DNA of 64,000 nucleotides from Yponomeuta sedellus (taxonomy: Eukaryota > Arthropoda > Insecta > Lepidoptera > Yponomeutidae), in NCBI GenBank assembly GCA_934045075.1, contig OW203725.1, positions 2,074,775 through 2,138,774 of the forward strand, given 5' to 3'. Shown piece by piece: positions 51,801 through 62,211 of this stretch (the first letter of the stretch is position 1; each line of letters begins with the position of its first letter). The position numbers and the translations under genes are program-made. The notes under the pieces were generated by a model, which searched no databases, was not told the DNA's origin, and was given only the letters and a program-made list of their open reading frames with translations.

Positions 51801-54800
51801 TCCCCTAATGAGCGCCATAGCGCCCTGTCTTTAGCTTGCCGCATCCAGCATCTGCCGGTAGTTTTTCGCAGATCGTCATCCCACCTGAACGGAGGGCGTT
51901 CTACATTACGTTTGCCGAGTCGCGGTCTCCACTCAAGAACACGTTTACTCCAACGGTTGTCGGTTCTCCGCGAGATATGGCCAGCCCACTGCCACCTCAG
52001 CTCGCTAATTATGTGAGCTATGTCGGTACCTTTTGTTCTCTGTCGAATGCATTCGTTACGAATCCTGTCCTTCAGAGAAACTCTGACCATAGCTCTTGCT
52101 CGCAACAAGTTTGTAACGGTGCAAACCTCTTTACTCCATTTTAATTTCTTTTTCTATCATTTTCAAATATTTAAATTACGTCACACATTTTTCGATTTCC
52201 CTCATTTTTCATCATTACTACTTTACCCTTCGACCAGATCTGACTTTTTTAACTGCTTATCCGTTTTCATCCAGTTTTTCTGTTTTATTATACTACTAAT
52301 CTACAAATAAAACAACACCTGAAGTAGTTTCCAGTTCTTAATATTTGTAAAGGACATACAGCATTTCAAGTTTAATCCTTTTTATCTCGTTATACTAGTT
52401 ATATTGTACCCAGGTGTGTGAGATGACCCTGGACACGGCCGATGCGGGCGACAGCGAGGAGGAGGGCGCGGGAGGGGAGAAAGAGAACGACGATGATGAC
52501 GAGGACGAGGATGATGAGGCTGCAGACATGGAGGAGTTCCAGGAGTCGGGGCTGCTGGATGAAGTGGACCCGGTGAGTGACGGTTTCTGCGTAAAACGAA
52601 TATGCTATTTATTTGACAGTAGTATTTAAACGCAAATAAAAAAAAGCCAAATTCTTATCAAACTTACTGATCGCACAGCAAAATACTTAACTCAAAATAT
52701 TACTAAATAAACTACAATTTATATTCGTGGTGTACCATACTGTACTATTTATTTATCTATCTTAAAGTAAAGCTTTTATATTAACGCACAGCTAATAATT
52801 ACAAACGCACGTTATACCTAGTAAGTAATTTTTTTTTTAATTAAGCTATTCTAGCTAAAAAGCTACTATTTTTATATGACCCATGCCGGGACTCGAACCC
52901 GCGGCCTCTGGCTAACCGTGCCAGCAGCGCTCTCCCAACTGAGCTAACAATGTCGAGTTGGTTTTCGGTCTTACATGTTCAACCTAACACGCTCCTTCGC
53001 GCTCCGCTACGGTACGCGCTTCGTCGCACCTATATTTTTGTTATGAAAATGAGTATTATCAACGCACGCTCTGGGTAATTTGCTGTGCAATCAGTATTTA
53101 TGATGAGATTGTCGTATTTTTGTACCTTCAGGAATTTGTTTCGCATTAGAGAAGAAAAGTACTGTCGTGCCGATGTATATTTTCGAATTACCTGCTGTAC
53201 TCGCTTTGTTCAAAATTTATTTTATTTGTAGTGAAATAGTTTATTTGATGTAAAAATGTATATAAATAATAGAAAGAAATTGATAGGTGATTATCTATCT
53301 GATGTGCAATTAATAATATCCCTTTATTTGACAGTGTGGAAAAAGTATACAATTACGAGTTTTAAACGACTTATGAACGTTGATGAAGCGAAGGTGATCT
53401 ATCAGGATCGTGGCAAGAGGTAGTACCTGGTCTCTGCCTATCCCTCTGGGATACAGGCGTGAGGTTATGTTATGTTACGAGTTTAAAAACCGATTTAAGG
53501 CATTATAGACGGAGACCCGTGCCCCAGCAGTGGAGACGTACAAGGGTTGATAACGAAGAAAATAATGAATACGCATCTTCACATTCCAGTCCACAGCGCT
53601 AGCGCAAAAGAAGGAACCGAAGCCGGCGAAGGAGGCCAAAGGGCGTCAGGCGGAGGGCGACGAGATCGTCCGGACCCGAACTTACGACCTGCACATCACC
53701 TACGACAAGTACTACCAGACGCCGCGGCTCTGGCTCATCGGGTATGACGAGGTGAGAAGATTTACAGGCTAAATAAAGCAAATGTAAATCAGGCCTTAGA
53801 GGCTAAAAAATCCACCCATGCCGGGACTCGAACCCTCCACCTCTGGCTAACCATGCCAGCCCTCTTCCAACTGAGCTAATGGGCGACTTACGGCATCAGT
53901 GAAATTTCGAACCTCTTTACAATACTCTCTGTATTACTTACAGGCAGCGACATCTGGCTGAAGTAATTTTTAGCCTCTAAATAGGTTTTTAGATTTATAA
54001 TGATTTCAATTATTTAAAAAAGGGCCTTCAAATGGATGGCATTGTTAAAAAGCAATCCCCTTACAGAATCGCACCCTCCTAAGTGTGGAGCACATGTACG
54101 AGGATGTCTCCCAAGACCACGCCAAGAAAACTGTCACCATGGAGTCCCACCCGCACTTGTCTGGCCCCAGCATGGCTTCTGTGCATCCTTGCAGGTAATA
54201 ATATAGTTTAGTGTACAAAGTACAAAGAAATGTATGTTCTCAAGTGTTTTATTTAAAAATTATTACTTTTGAGTTTCTTTTGAGTGCATCTATTTTAATC
54301 GAAATGGACTTACGTCTCGACTTTACGTCGACTTTAACGTGACGTCTTACGTTGACGACCTCTGTGGTGCAGCGGTAGCGCATCTCTGTACCATTCAAGA
54401 GGTACAGAGATGCGCTACCTTCTCGGGTTCAAACTCCAGCTGGGCACAAAAAAACCCAGGTCTTGGATGTTTACATGTTTAGTATTTTCTAAGGTTAACA
54501 CGAGCACAAGACATAATTAAAACTGTTTTTATACCGATTTATGCTCGTTTATTACATTTTTACAATTTTCCGACGTTTCGGCACTTTTTCAGGTGCCGTG
54601 GTCTCGGTTGACTGTCATCCGAGACCAATTATTTCAAGCCACACAAAGCCTACATAAATCCGTATAAAAAACGAGCATAAATCCGTATAAAAACAGTTTT
54701 AATTATGTTTACATGTTTGTGATTTCATTGTTTCTGGTTCCCACGACAAAAGGTATCCTAGTGTGGGGCCAGAAGCAAAGTAAGTGCCTGTATGTAAATG

Positions 54801-55877
54801 TTATGTCTGTAATAAATAAATTTAATTGAATTGAATAATAAGTACAATCGTCAAAATTATGTTAAAGACCCAAATTCTGTATCGATATCACCACTGCTGG
54901 GGCACGGCTCTCTCTCTTCACCACGGGGGCCAAGTCCGGGTTGGTCGAGGATTGTAAGAGTGGCGAGCCTTCGGTTTATTCCAATACAATTCATAGCGCG
55001 ATACGAAATGACGTTAACCTCAAAAATAAAAAACGCCATTGAGCGTTGATTTGGAATAAGCTAGCAAAGAATATTTTCAATGTATTGTTAGCTAATAATG
55101 ATTAGAACTCTTTATTGCACACCTTAATAAGACTATATGAAATTCCTGAAAAAAGTGCTGTAAACAGCGCCGTCTACAGGCATTATTTTGTCTCTGGCGG
55201 CACATGCTGAGCACACACCTTTTGTCGTGAACTATGAAGTCATTATTTGTAATTTCTCCTTTTATTCCTCTCTTGTTGGTCGCAATAAATACATTATTAC
55301 TTTGCTTTTTAATAATGACACCTAGAGAAGCGCTCGTGGCCTAGTCGAACCGAGTGATTGGAATCAATCACTTGAGTTAAGCAACAACAGGCGCGGTAAG
55401 GTGCATGATCGGTGAACGTCCTGTGACTACCGCTAATGGCATTTTTCCGAGCGCTTCTGTGGTTCGCAAGGCACGTTAAGCCGTTGGTGCCGGCTGTCAT
55501 GTAATGGCAGTCGTTAAGCCATGTCAGAGGCCTCATAGGCGGCTTGATAACTTCTGACAGTAAGACCCGCCACTGTCTTACAACCCTCCACCAACCCGGA
55601 CTTGTCCCCCGTGGTGGAGTATGGCCTAACCTTCCTGCGATGCAAGAAGAGACCCGTGCCCCAACAGTGGGGACATACAAGGGTTGATATCGATATCGAA
55701 TGACACCTAACTTTTACCCGCAGACACGCGGAAGTGATGAAGAAAATCATCGAGACTGTGACAGAGAGCGGCGGCGAGATGGGCGTCCACTCCTACCTGA
55801 TCGTGTTCCTCAAGTTCGTCCAGACCGTCATACCCACCATCGAGTACGATTTCACGCAAAATTTCAGTATGAACTAG
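45895..55877 (+). CDS. Atg3: Autophagy-related protein 3 (Atg3), E2-like enzyme, seven exons
   Basis: Exons 45895-45966, 46260-46448, 49040-49153, 52414-52572, 53590-53751, 54067-54194 and 55724-55877, all with matching phases, give 325 residues (human about 314). Atg3 takes activated Atg8/LC3 from Atg7 and transfers it to phosphatidylethanolamine on the growing autophagosome membrane. [20 protein letters not shown] is the membrane-sensing N-terminal amphipathic helix. [26 protein letters not shown] and [14 protein letters not shown] are core signatures. Exon 4 encodes the acidic flexible loop ([20 protein letters not shown]). [20 protein letters not shown] is the E2 core, and [13 protein letters not shown] holds the catalytic cysteine, about residue 274, at the exon 6/7 border. 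Introns 2 and 3 are long and repeat-filled. The last exon is duplicated at 62626. Confidence 0.95.
46790..46900 (+). repeat. S4-like SINE tail fragment in Atg3 intron
   Basis: GAAGGAGTGAAGGAAAACCT, TGCGAGGAAACCCTAGTGTT and ACATACCTCAG resemble the 3' part of the SINE at 62212-62400. Confidence 0.45.
47318..47410 (-). repeat. LINE-type tail fragment
   Basis: AGATTAGAACTCTTTATTGT then ACACACCAGAAAG; same family as at 34325 and 55095. Confidence 0.4.
47845..48101. mobile_element. 257-bp MITE with TA target site, copy 2
   Basis: Same length and ends as 22247-22503 (CAGTCTATTTATTCTTACTT; AAGTAAGAATAAATACACTG). The host reads GGTCTCGGGTA before and TAGACTGAAGTGG after. The uninterrupted relative near 21339-21352 reads (complement) GGGTAGACTGAAG, so TA was duplicated on insertion. 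Confidence 0.85.
48257..48676 (-). pseudogene. GIY-YIG-type endonuclease fragment, partly tandem duplicated
   Basis: Minus-strand frames encode [39 protein letters not shown] and [13 protein letters not shown]. These resemble the C-terminal GIY-YIG endonuclease of Penelope-like elements. A block of about 170 bp holding the last part occurs twice in tandem (about 48260-48420 and 48421-48590). Frames are broken in both units. Confidence 0.6.
48778..49013 (-). mobile_element. S2 SINE, inverted, next to Atg3 exon 3
   Basis: The inverted S2 copy runs from AAATATTCATGGACATAT to CGCTGCGCCACCGAGGCCGT. Its tRNA-like head ends only about 27 nt before Atg3 exon 49040-49153, so the SINE supplies sequence close to the branch point of intron 2. 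Confidence 0.75.
49208..49349 (+). mobile_element. S1 SINE, near-perfect palindrome in Atg3 intron 3
   Basis: Arms of about 46 bp (AAAAACCTATTTAGAGAC to GGGATTCGA, then TCGAATCCCGG to GGTTTTT) differ at about two positions and enclose a loop of about 6 nt. The direct tail follows on the right only. A 14-bp target duplication, TAACTATGAATTTA, lies at 49194-49207 and 49350-49363. Confidence 0.85.
49515..49897 (-). repeat. R2 repeat, inverted, near full length
   Basis: From GGCGCTCGTGGTCTAGCCGA through GCTTCGCAAGGCACGTTAAG, GCCGTCGGCGCCGGCTGT and GGGCGGCTTGATAACTTC to GGTTGATATCG. The left part holds a local inverted duplication (CCGAACCGAGTGATTGG, then CGGTTCGGCTAGGCCACGA). Confidence 0.75.
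49985..50100 (+). repeat. LINE-type tail fragment
   Basis: GTCTAGAAGAAATTGCTTTT, AGCAATAAGG and CCAGTGTACAATAAAGAATA are the inverse of the tail at 7845-7960. The fragment ends in an AATAAAGAATATTC motif. Confidence 0.45.
50826..51031 (+). mobile_element. S1 SINE, perfect 66-bp palindrome in Atg3 intron 3
   Basis: Arms 50824-50889 and 50917-50982 are exact inverted copies by eye, around a 27-nt loop that holds the A-box part TGCTCAATTGGTAGAGCGCT. The direct tail lies only on the right. A 13-bp target duplication, TACATAGGTATAA, flanks the unit (50813-50825 and 51032-51044). Confidence 0.87.
51210..51350 (-). repeat. R2 repeat fragments, inverted
   Basis: AGCTTGATAACTTCTGACGG, CAACCCGGAATTGGCCC and GGTTGATATCGAATGAC; a smaller R2 scrap with GGGGACATACCAAGGGTTGA lies at about 51105-51150. 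Confidence 0.6.
51772..52112 (-). pseudogene. RTE-type LINE C-terminal fragment in Atg3 intron 3
   Basis: The minus-strand frame encodes [37 protein letters not shown] and [15 protein letters not shown], the same C-terminal region as at 41196. Only the end of the element is present. Confidence 0.7.
52880..52955 (-). repeat. Diverged S1-type tRNA-like fragment
   Basis: CCCATGCCGGGACTCGAACC, CGCGGCCTCTGGCTAACCGT and AACTGAGCTAACA; related to the S1 head. A tRNA-like core only. Confidence 0.55.
53510..53556 (-). repeat. R2 repeat scrap
   Basis: GAGACCCGTGCCCCAGCAGT and AAGGGTTGATAACGAA end 34 nt before Atg3 exon 53590-53751. Confidence 0.55.
53792..53993. repeat. Old S1 SINE copy in Atg3 intron 5
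   Basis: Inverted arm with TTAGAGGCTAAAAAATCCAC, GGACTCGAACCCTCC and CACTGAAATTTCG-type leader, then TTACAGGCAGCGACATCTGG. It ends in direct TTTTTAGCCTCTAAATAGG. Diverged, so an old insertion. Confidence 0.6.
54352..54825 (+). mobile_element. S3 SINE interrupted by a nested insertion
   Basis: The head GACCTCTGTGGTGCAGCGGT and the body (CTTGGATGTTTACATGTTT, then GTGATTTCATTGTTTCTGGT, CCTAGTGTGGGGCCAGAAGC) match the intact S3 at 57075-57290. An insertion splits it at 54481-54704. Confidence 0.7.
54481..54704. mobile_element. 224-bp Penelope-like insertion with 14-bp target duplication
   Basis: ATGTTTACATGTTT flanks both sides (54467-54480 and 54705-54718), whereas the intact S3 at 57 kb has it once. 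The insert carries TTTTCCGACGTTTCGGCAC, GTGCCGTGGTCTCGG and near-terminal inverted repeats (AATTAAAACTGTTTTTATAC versus its complement). Confidence 0.65.
54884..54965 (+). repeat. R2 repeat fragment
   Basis: ATCGATATCACCACTGCTGG, GGGCACGGCTCTCT and GGGGGCCAAGTCCGGGTTGG. Confidence 0.65.
55095..55130 (-). repeat. LINE-type tail scrap
   Basis: GATTAGAACTCTTTATTGCA; same tail family as at 34325. Confidence 0.35.
55330..55696 (-). repeat. R2 repeat, inverted, abutting Atg3 exon 7
   Basis: From GCGCTCGTGGCCTAGTCGAA to GGGTTGATATCGATATCGAA. It ends only about 27 nt before the last Atg3 exon, so the branch point of intron 6 is in or beside the repeat. Its right part (from 55525) is included in the duplication at 62427. 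Confidence 0.75.
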
Positions 55878-56080
55878 GCTTGATTGGCTGGATGGAGTTC
55901 AATGAACAAGTTGGTAAAGAAATCTAAAGCTTTGTAAACGTTGCCGAAGGTATTTATACAGCGGCTTACAGCCTGATTTTATTCACCGACCAAATTGAAA
56001 TATTATGGTCTATGTAAATAAGAAGACACGCGTCTTTTTTTTTTTCATTTAAGTTGTACAAAAATATAAAGATTTATTTA

Positions 56081-56086
56081 AATAAA
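56081..56086 (+). terminator. Atg3 poly(A) signal
   Basis: AATAAA about 204 nt after the Atg3 stop, in an AT-rich 3' UTR; the first clear signal. Confidence 0.65.
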
Positions 56087-56367
56087 GTTGTTCCAAAACG
56101 CTATGATTGTCACAGCACCATTTTTTCTTCACCTATGACACAGTAACTATGCTCTATAGATGCTTTCGGAAAATTCTGTAAACGTTTAACCTTTTTTTTA
56201 TTACAATAAATTCTAAATATTAAATAATAAATTGGTTTGTGACTAAAGAATCAGGCTGTATAATTAATAACATGGCTGACCTTGAGGCATATAATGAATC
56301 CTTACATCACGCTACAGTTCCCTGTGACAGATCGCAAGGCGCATAGTCACAACTAAATTGGAAAATC

Positions 56368-56426
56368 ATAGTTATATATTAAACGCGTCTAATCGCGATC
56401 ATTTATGAGCTAAAACGTAATTACAT
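56368..56426. repeat. Penelope-like scrap
   Basis: CATAGTTATATATTAAACGC, GTCTAATCGCGATC and GCTAAAACGTAATTAC. Confidence 0.5.
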
Positions 56427-56683
56427 TAGTTACGGAAATTATACCCGTTAAATAATATAATATTGGCCTTTTTGCATCTACTTAATGAGATGATTTATAC
56501 AGCGTCCAGTGGTATCTTCACTCACACTAGGTGGGTAAAGGGACCACTCCGGCGCTATAGTGCCTGGGACATGGTTTAATAGATGGTGTAGTCTTGCCCA
56601 GCACCTATACCATCCTGACAGCATAGTCGGCATAGCCCACAGGAAAGACTAGTCAATACGTGCGGAGCCAACCAAGCCGCGGG

Positions 56684-56822
56684 TTTCCTCACGATGTTTT
56701 CCTTCACAGTTACCGTGTGGTATTGCGACTGCAAATTCGCAAATGTACGTAACTTTGAAATTAAACAAAGTCATTGGTACATGCCCGCACTTGGGATCGA
56801 ACCTGGGGCTCTCACTAGCGAT
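56684..56822 (-). mobile_element. S4 SINE, inverted
   Basis: The complement of the SINE at 62212-62400: GGTTTCCTCACGATGTTTTC, GTACGTAACTTTGAAATTAA, AGTCATTGGTACATGCC and GGGATCGAACC (B box complement). It is copied again at about 63586-63724 by the segmental duplication. Confidence 0.65.
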
Positions 56823-57074
56823 GGACCGTTAAATAATATAACTATGATTAATTACGAAATGCTTTTGGAAAATCAATCTTATATTTGTCAAGTGGTTGTC
56901 AGTGGTTTTAGGGAATAAAGTGTATCATAGATAAGAAAGATATACATACTCTTTAATTAATTGGTACAGGATATTTTAAAATTCAAGCCCCACACCAATT
57001 TATTGCCATTCTCGTCTAAAACATGCATTGTACAAAACATATTCCGTCTTACTATAAAAAAAATAGACAGGTGA

Positions 57075-57290
57075 CCACCTCTGTGGCGGAGCGGTAGCGC
57101 ATCTGCCTACCGTGCGAGAGGTCCCGGGTTCGAACCCCGGTTGGAGAAAAAAAAAACCCCAGTTCATGGATGTTTACATGTTTGTGATGTCGTTGTTTCT
57201 TCTTCCCACCACACATGTCATCCTAGTGTGAGGCCAGAAGCAATGTATGTGCCTGTATGTAAATGTTATGCTATGTTCAATGTTAGGTTT
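57075..57290 (+). mobile_element. S3 SINE, intact copy
   Basis: tRNA-like head CTCTGTGGCGGAGCGGTAGC with B box GGTTCGAACCCC, an A-rich linker, GGATGTTTACATGTTTGTGA, TCATCCTAGTGTGAGGCCAG and TGTAAATGTTATG. It is the reference for the split copy at 54352. The window ends inside its duplicate (63977-64000). Confidence 0.75.
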
Positions 57291-59582
57291 GAGCAAGTGT
57301 TTCAAAATATGTTTACCACAATACTGTGTTTTATGCTGGGTAAGACCTAGACACGACTTATTGGATTGTTATTATGTACGGAGAATTGACTTGTAATGAA
57401 TATTATCAATAAATTACGTCTATGTCTACGTGGTCTATATTTAGACACACGAAAGCTCTTCTTCAGCAAATATAGCTTAAGTACGCTTGCATTGTGCTAA
57501 ACGTGTTTTGAAACACTTAGTCAATACCTGTCTAATTTTTTTGTTAGTGAGATGGTCAGTCTCGAACTCTTTTATAAACTTAGCCAAGCGCAGAACGATG
57601 TGGGCTTTGTGTGGCTTGAAATAATTGCCTTTTATTGATATTATCAATATGTTTAAGATAAAGTCTAGGAATAAAATAATTTTATCTCGTAAGTTCCAAT
57701 CACACGTCCCAAAACCAGCAGTCGCACCGTGCAATTACAATCCGCTACTTGACTCGTATAAAATTTGTCGCGATAAATGAATATTTCTTGTTGTATTGAT
57801 TTTAAGAATTAATATTGCTTTCACCGTAGTTTTAAAAAAGATCATATCTATCCATTTAAAATATAAGTTATATAGTATGGTATAGTTTTACTTTATTGCA
57901 CACAAAAAAGAAATCAAATTTAAGAAATTTGATTTTGATTGAGACAGCTTGATTCCAACATTAATAATTTTAGGGATAAACTTCCTTTCTTAGTATCGGA
58001 AAATAAATTGTAATTTAACTACGTATTACTTGCACGTTACGAATTACAATACGTTTAAAAAGACAAAAGTGTAGTTAAATATCCATCATCAAATCACAGA
58101 CCAATCTTAGACCACATTTATTGATAGTTAACTCATTTGGTTACAATTATTAAAAATGTCGTGTTGTGAGAGCGATTCAGCTGTAAGAACAGCCTTAGGC
58201 GAGGATTGGTAAACCTATAAAATTCAGGCATCAAAACTAATTACAGGCATTATTGAAAGAAAATTGTATCACCACAGATAGATTTTTTGTACTGTTTACG
58301 AAATCGAAAACCTTTTTGTCTCTGCTGTAAAGTAGGGAAAACGCAAGAACGTCTTGTGCGGTGTTGTTTGACAAGCGACGGTATCTATTGGAATGTGTCA
58401 AATCGCCACGTTATTGTAATTTGTATGTGAATGTTATTCGATGGTGCTTATTTATATTCTTGCCGGTATCACGGAACTGTGTTACTAGAACAAAACCCAC
58501 CTGGACAGAGTTTCATAAAACTACAATTCGTTTTACAATTTACCTCGACATTCGAGGTACATTGCGAGGCAGTGTTCCTTCTTGTTAATCTGTGGGTCAT
58601 TCGGCCTTGCAATGGACGTCGAATTGTCACCATAAACCAGACATTGTAGATTTATTAAGCAGGTCCCTGACTGTCTGTTGAATGGCTTTCCCGGGCTATT
58701 CCTTACTCAGCATTCGTCGAGTAAGCCCAAAACGCAGTATCAGCGCAGCATTCAAGATACCTGGGATAGCAGCCACCAATTTTAAAATAAGCCTCAATTT
58801 TCCACTTTGTAAATTTTCACGATTCAAATTAAACCTAGTTTGAAACTAGACTTAGGTGTTCAAATAGAACATGCTATGGAATGACGAGTTTACATTACAC
58901 TATCGTTAATTTACATATGTTATAATTCCTTATGCAAAAAAGCTGTCTTAGAAATCAAAGGCTTAAGAGATATTGAAGTTCAAATCCGCATTTTTTGTTT
59001 GCAATTTCTTGCTGAAATTCATCGTTTAAACCTGTCATTGTGTGTCGTGTGAGCTGCCTTTGTGTCGATTTTGGGGAAACTTCATACCGACCACTTCTTC
59101 TCACATAATATTAAGCTTAACACAATACTTATATTTAAATATTCAAGAAGTTAATTTCTGATCTGAAGTCCATCTAAAAATCTGTGTTGGTAACAAATCG
59201 AGTTTAATTTGAACAGTGAAATTGGCTGCACGCTCTTAGTAAATGTAATGTTTCGTGGCTATGATACAGCGTGTGTTGTAAGCATTTATTCGTAGCTTGA
59301 ACAGGTATTTTTATAAAGGCAAGACTGTGTATATTAACTTTTATTTAATAGTTGCAGGATATTACGAAAAGGTCAGAATACAGGGTGTGTTAAAAAGTCC
59401 TTAACTATCCGAAAGTGGGAGGTTCTACTAAGCAATAGAGGCAACTTGAATAACACAAACAACAAAACATAAACTGACGCTTGTATCCCGGAGGGTAGGC
59501 AGCTGCCACGATCCACGACATATTTTGTTTCATCAACATTCATTAGTCGTTGCATCCACGCACGCCGTCAGGCAACTTTTTT

Positions 59583-59885
59583 TTATGTAGCCCTTAGGTG
59601 TCCCACTGCTGGGTAAAGTCCTCCCTTTTGTTTTCCACTTCTCCCTGATCATGGCCACCTCCTGCCACCCCGGCAACAGGGTCGTGAGGTCGTCCCGCCA
59701 TCTCCGCTTGGGTCGGCCACGCTTGCGATATCCGTCGCGCGGAACCCAGTCATTGACGATTTTTGCCCACCTCTCTGGGCCCATACGGCTTAGGTGGCCC
59801 GCCTTATTCCACTCCAGCTTAGCGGTTGCAGCTCTAACATCGACAGTTCGGTTCCGAAGCGCAGCATTGTATTACGAATTTTGTC
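59583..59885 (-). pseudogene. RTE-type LINE C-terminal fragment
   Basis: The minus-strand frame includes MGPERWAKIVNDWVPRDGYR, RKRGRPKRRWRDDLTTLLPG and WQEVAMIREKWKTKGR. It ends with the block coding VGHLRAT-like text, found degraded at 14035-14150. A stop breaks the frame upstream. Confidence 0.65.
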
Positions 59886-60924
59886 AGGCAACTTCCTAAG
59901 GGAAAAAATCTAAGTCACAAAAAATCGTATCCCATGTACCTACTTTTATGATCAACAGCATGAAGCTAAGTTTTCTGGGCCTTTTTGTAATATTCTGCTT
60001 AATTTGTTTTTTGGTTTAGGGGTGATATCCCGTTTTTCTAGAAACGTGTATAGAGAGCAATAATTGTTTATAGTTTGCGTAGAATTTTCGTTATTATTAG
60101 TTTCTATATTTTCAATTATAAATTGATGGGTTGTTTATATAAAGTCTAGCTAAAGTTTACTGTATTGATGTACCCTTTGTAAGAATAATATCAATAATTA
60201 TTATTTTGCCATAAAATCGGTGTTTTTCTCATATTCTAAAACTAGGTCCTTTCTGCAAAAACGTTTATGCCTTCCGTGTGTATCGATATTTCATTATTTA
60301 CTGAAACTTGAAAAAGGTAATGGTAGTGGGAAACAAAAACCAAATTAAATGTGGATAATATTGATTTTATTGTATCACCTTTAAATCACAATCTTTATTT
60401 ACAGATATCATTTTAGCAGCCGCATTCCATTATAAAATATAAATTACATTGATTGATATAGAAATACCGAAAACTACCATTTCGTGTTACATTACGAATT
60501 ACCTAATATACAAAGAATCTTAACAACACATCTAATTTTATACTTGTCACGTTTTGCCTACTCCACTCTCTATATGGAACGAAATAACGACTTTCCTGTC
60601 CAAGAGTCGTAATGACTCGAGGAGTGTATTTGAATAAGTTCACGAGTCACTTTTGACTCATTTTCAATACATCGTCGGACATACAACTATCGGACTGTGA
60701 ACGTGGAATTGGAATTGAATTGTATGTGGACAGGGAAGTTATTGAGACTAAATTTTCATCAAAATGGCGCATTGAGCAATGATGTAGGTATTTCAAAAGA
60801 ATATCCTACGCTTACATCAATTTTCAAAAGCGCCATCTTGTGGACACTAAAATATTTCACAGAGTCGAAATAAAGCAATAATTTGTGAATTTATGAGCTT
60901 GGAAAAACATAAAATATCACACTT

Positions 60925-61128
60925 CACACTAATATTAAGGCGAAAGTTTCTAAGTGGGTATGTTTTCTTTCTTCTTCAAGCCTGAACTGGTGCGATTTAA
61001 AAAAAATGCTATAGAGCCCGCTGATACCCTGGATTAACCCATGGGCTACGTTTTACTGCGGGAAAATATCTTATACCCATGGGAAAATCGATAAATCGCG
61101 GGTAACCCTTCGGGGCACAGCTAGTAAT
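60925..61128. repeat. Interspersed repeat ending GGGCACAGCTAGT, inverted copy
   Basis: CACACTAATATTAAGGCGAA, GGGCTACGTTTTACTGCGGG, GGGAAAATCGATAAA and GGGGCACAGCTAGT; the reverse of the copy at 8098-8293. Confidence 0.5.
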
Positions 61129-61843
61129 AAATAAAAAATCTACATCTTGAAGACGCACTGGTCCAATCACAAAAGTCCCACTGGCTTAATTTTAAGAACC
61201 GTATCCGATGTATCACATTGCAAAAGATTTTAATAAGTAATAAGTATTTTGATTCATAAAGATGATACATTACACTTAGCATCAAGTTACACTTTAATTT
61301 AATATAAAAGTAATAAGTGAATATGCTAAGATGTGGAGCCTCTGCTTCCTAAAAGAGGGATAAGACCCTGAAGCTTAGGGTAAGCAGTGCTCATCCTCAG
61401 TTATATGATACAATATATAATAAAATCTAAAAAAGAGGTTGTCTTTAGTTTTAGTAGAATAACCACGGGGGACAACTTCAAAATAGCACAAACACACCTG
61501 ATATTTTCTAGCTTTCGTGGAATACCTTCTGGTGTCGCATAAATATTAAGGCTAGAATTAAATTAAATATGCTTACACAAACAAAATATAGGAAATCATT
61601 ATAGCCCTAGAATAAAAAAAATCTTTGGAATCGTTTCGATCACACACATGATAATAAAGTGATGTTGGAACGTTTTTCAAATGTAAGAAGATGTTGCTTT
61701 AGAGGGATTTGTTCGAAAGAAACCAACACCTACGACATCAGCACCATATTTTTCTTGAATTAAGCCAGTGTCGGCACCCGCCCCACCTATCTCGGCGCGG
61801 GCGCGCCGCGCGCTTGCCCGTAGTGTGAGAGTCTCTGTTCACC

Positions 61844-61904
61844 ATGATTAAGCTCTGCGAATCGGAGCGAAATCTGGTCGGACTTTTCCGATATAACAAC
61901 ACCC
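61844..61904 (+). CDS. Possible first coding exon of an unidentified gene
   Basis: ATG in a good insect context (TTCACCATGA) follows a 60-nt GC-rich patch (CGGCGCGGGCGCGCCGCGCG reads within 61792-61813). The frame MIKLCESERNLVGLFRYNNT then meets a strong donor, CCC|GTAAGT, at 61905. No downstream exon is visible before the duplicated segment. I do not recognise the peptide. It could equally be a 5' UTR patch or chance. Confidence 0.2.
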
Positions 61905-62211
61905 GTAAGTAGATCCGGACTAAAAGTCTACATATTTTTCTTGCCTACTACTTCTTTCTCTGTGCTACTACGCCTCCTTAACTTGTGACACACAGCGACT
62001 TAACCCTTACTTCTAAAGGCTTCACATTCAAAGCAATACAGACTTTAGGCAGAATACACTTTTCTGTACTACAGTTTTTTCAACTTAGATCAAGCCAAGA
62101 TGACTAGTGAAGTTGGCGATAGCGGTTAGTATGAAATCTGTGACACGATTGGAATCATGCAGGATTTGTTGCGCATAGTAGGACGATTGTGAGGCAAGCA
62201 AGTCATGTTTT

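Larger units (their letters stand above)
57291..62211. other. Spacer without recognised gene
   Basis: AT-rich. Contains an RTE tail fragment (59583-59885), a repeat copy at 60925-61128 and a possible short first exon at 61844-61904 behind a GC-rich patch. I saw no conserved coding sequence elsewhere. Confidence 0.5.

Noticed and set aside
57075..57150. tRNA gene at the S3 head
   Set aside because: The same head with the same downstream body occurs at 54352 and 63977; it is followed by an A-run and a SINE body, not a Pol III terminator after a clean acceptor stem.
59533..59784. Independent small gene encoding WVPRDGYRKRGRPKRRW
   Set aside because: This is the C-terminal end of an RTE-type LINE; the same block is at 41196, 51772 and 14035.
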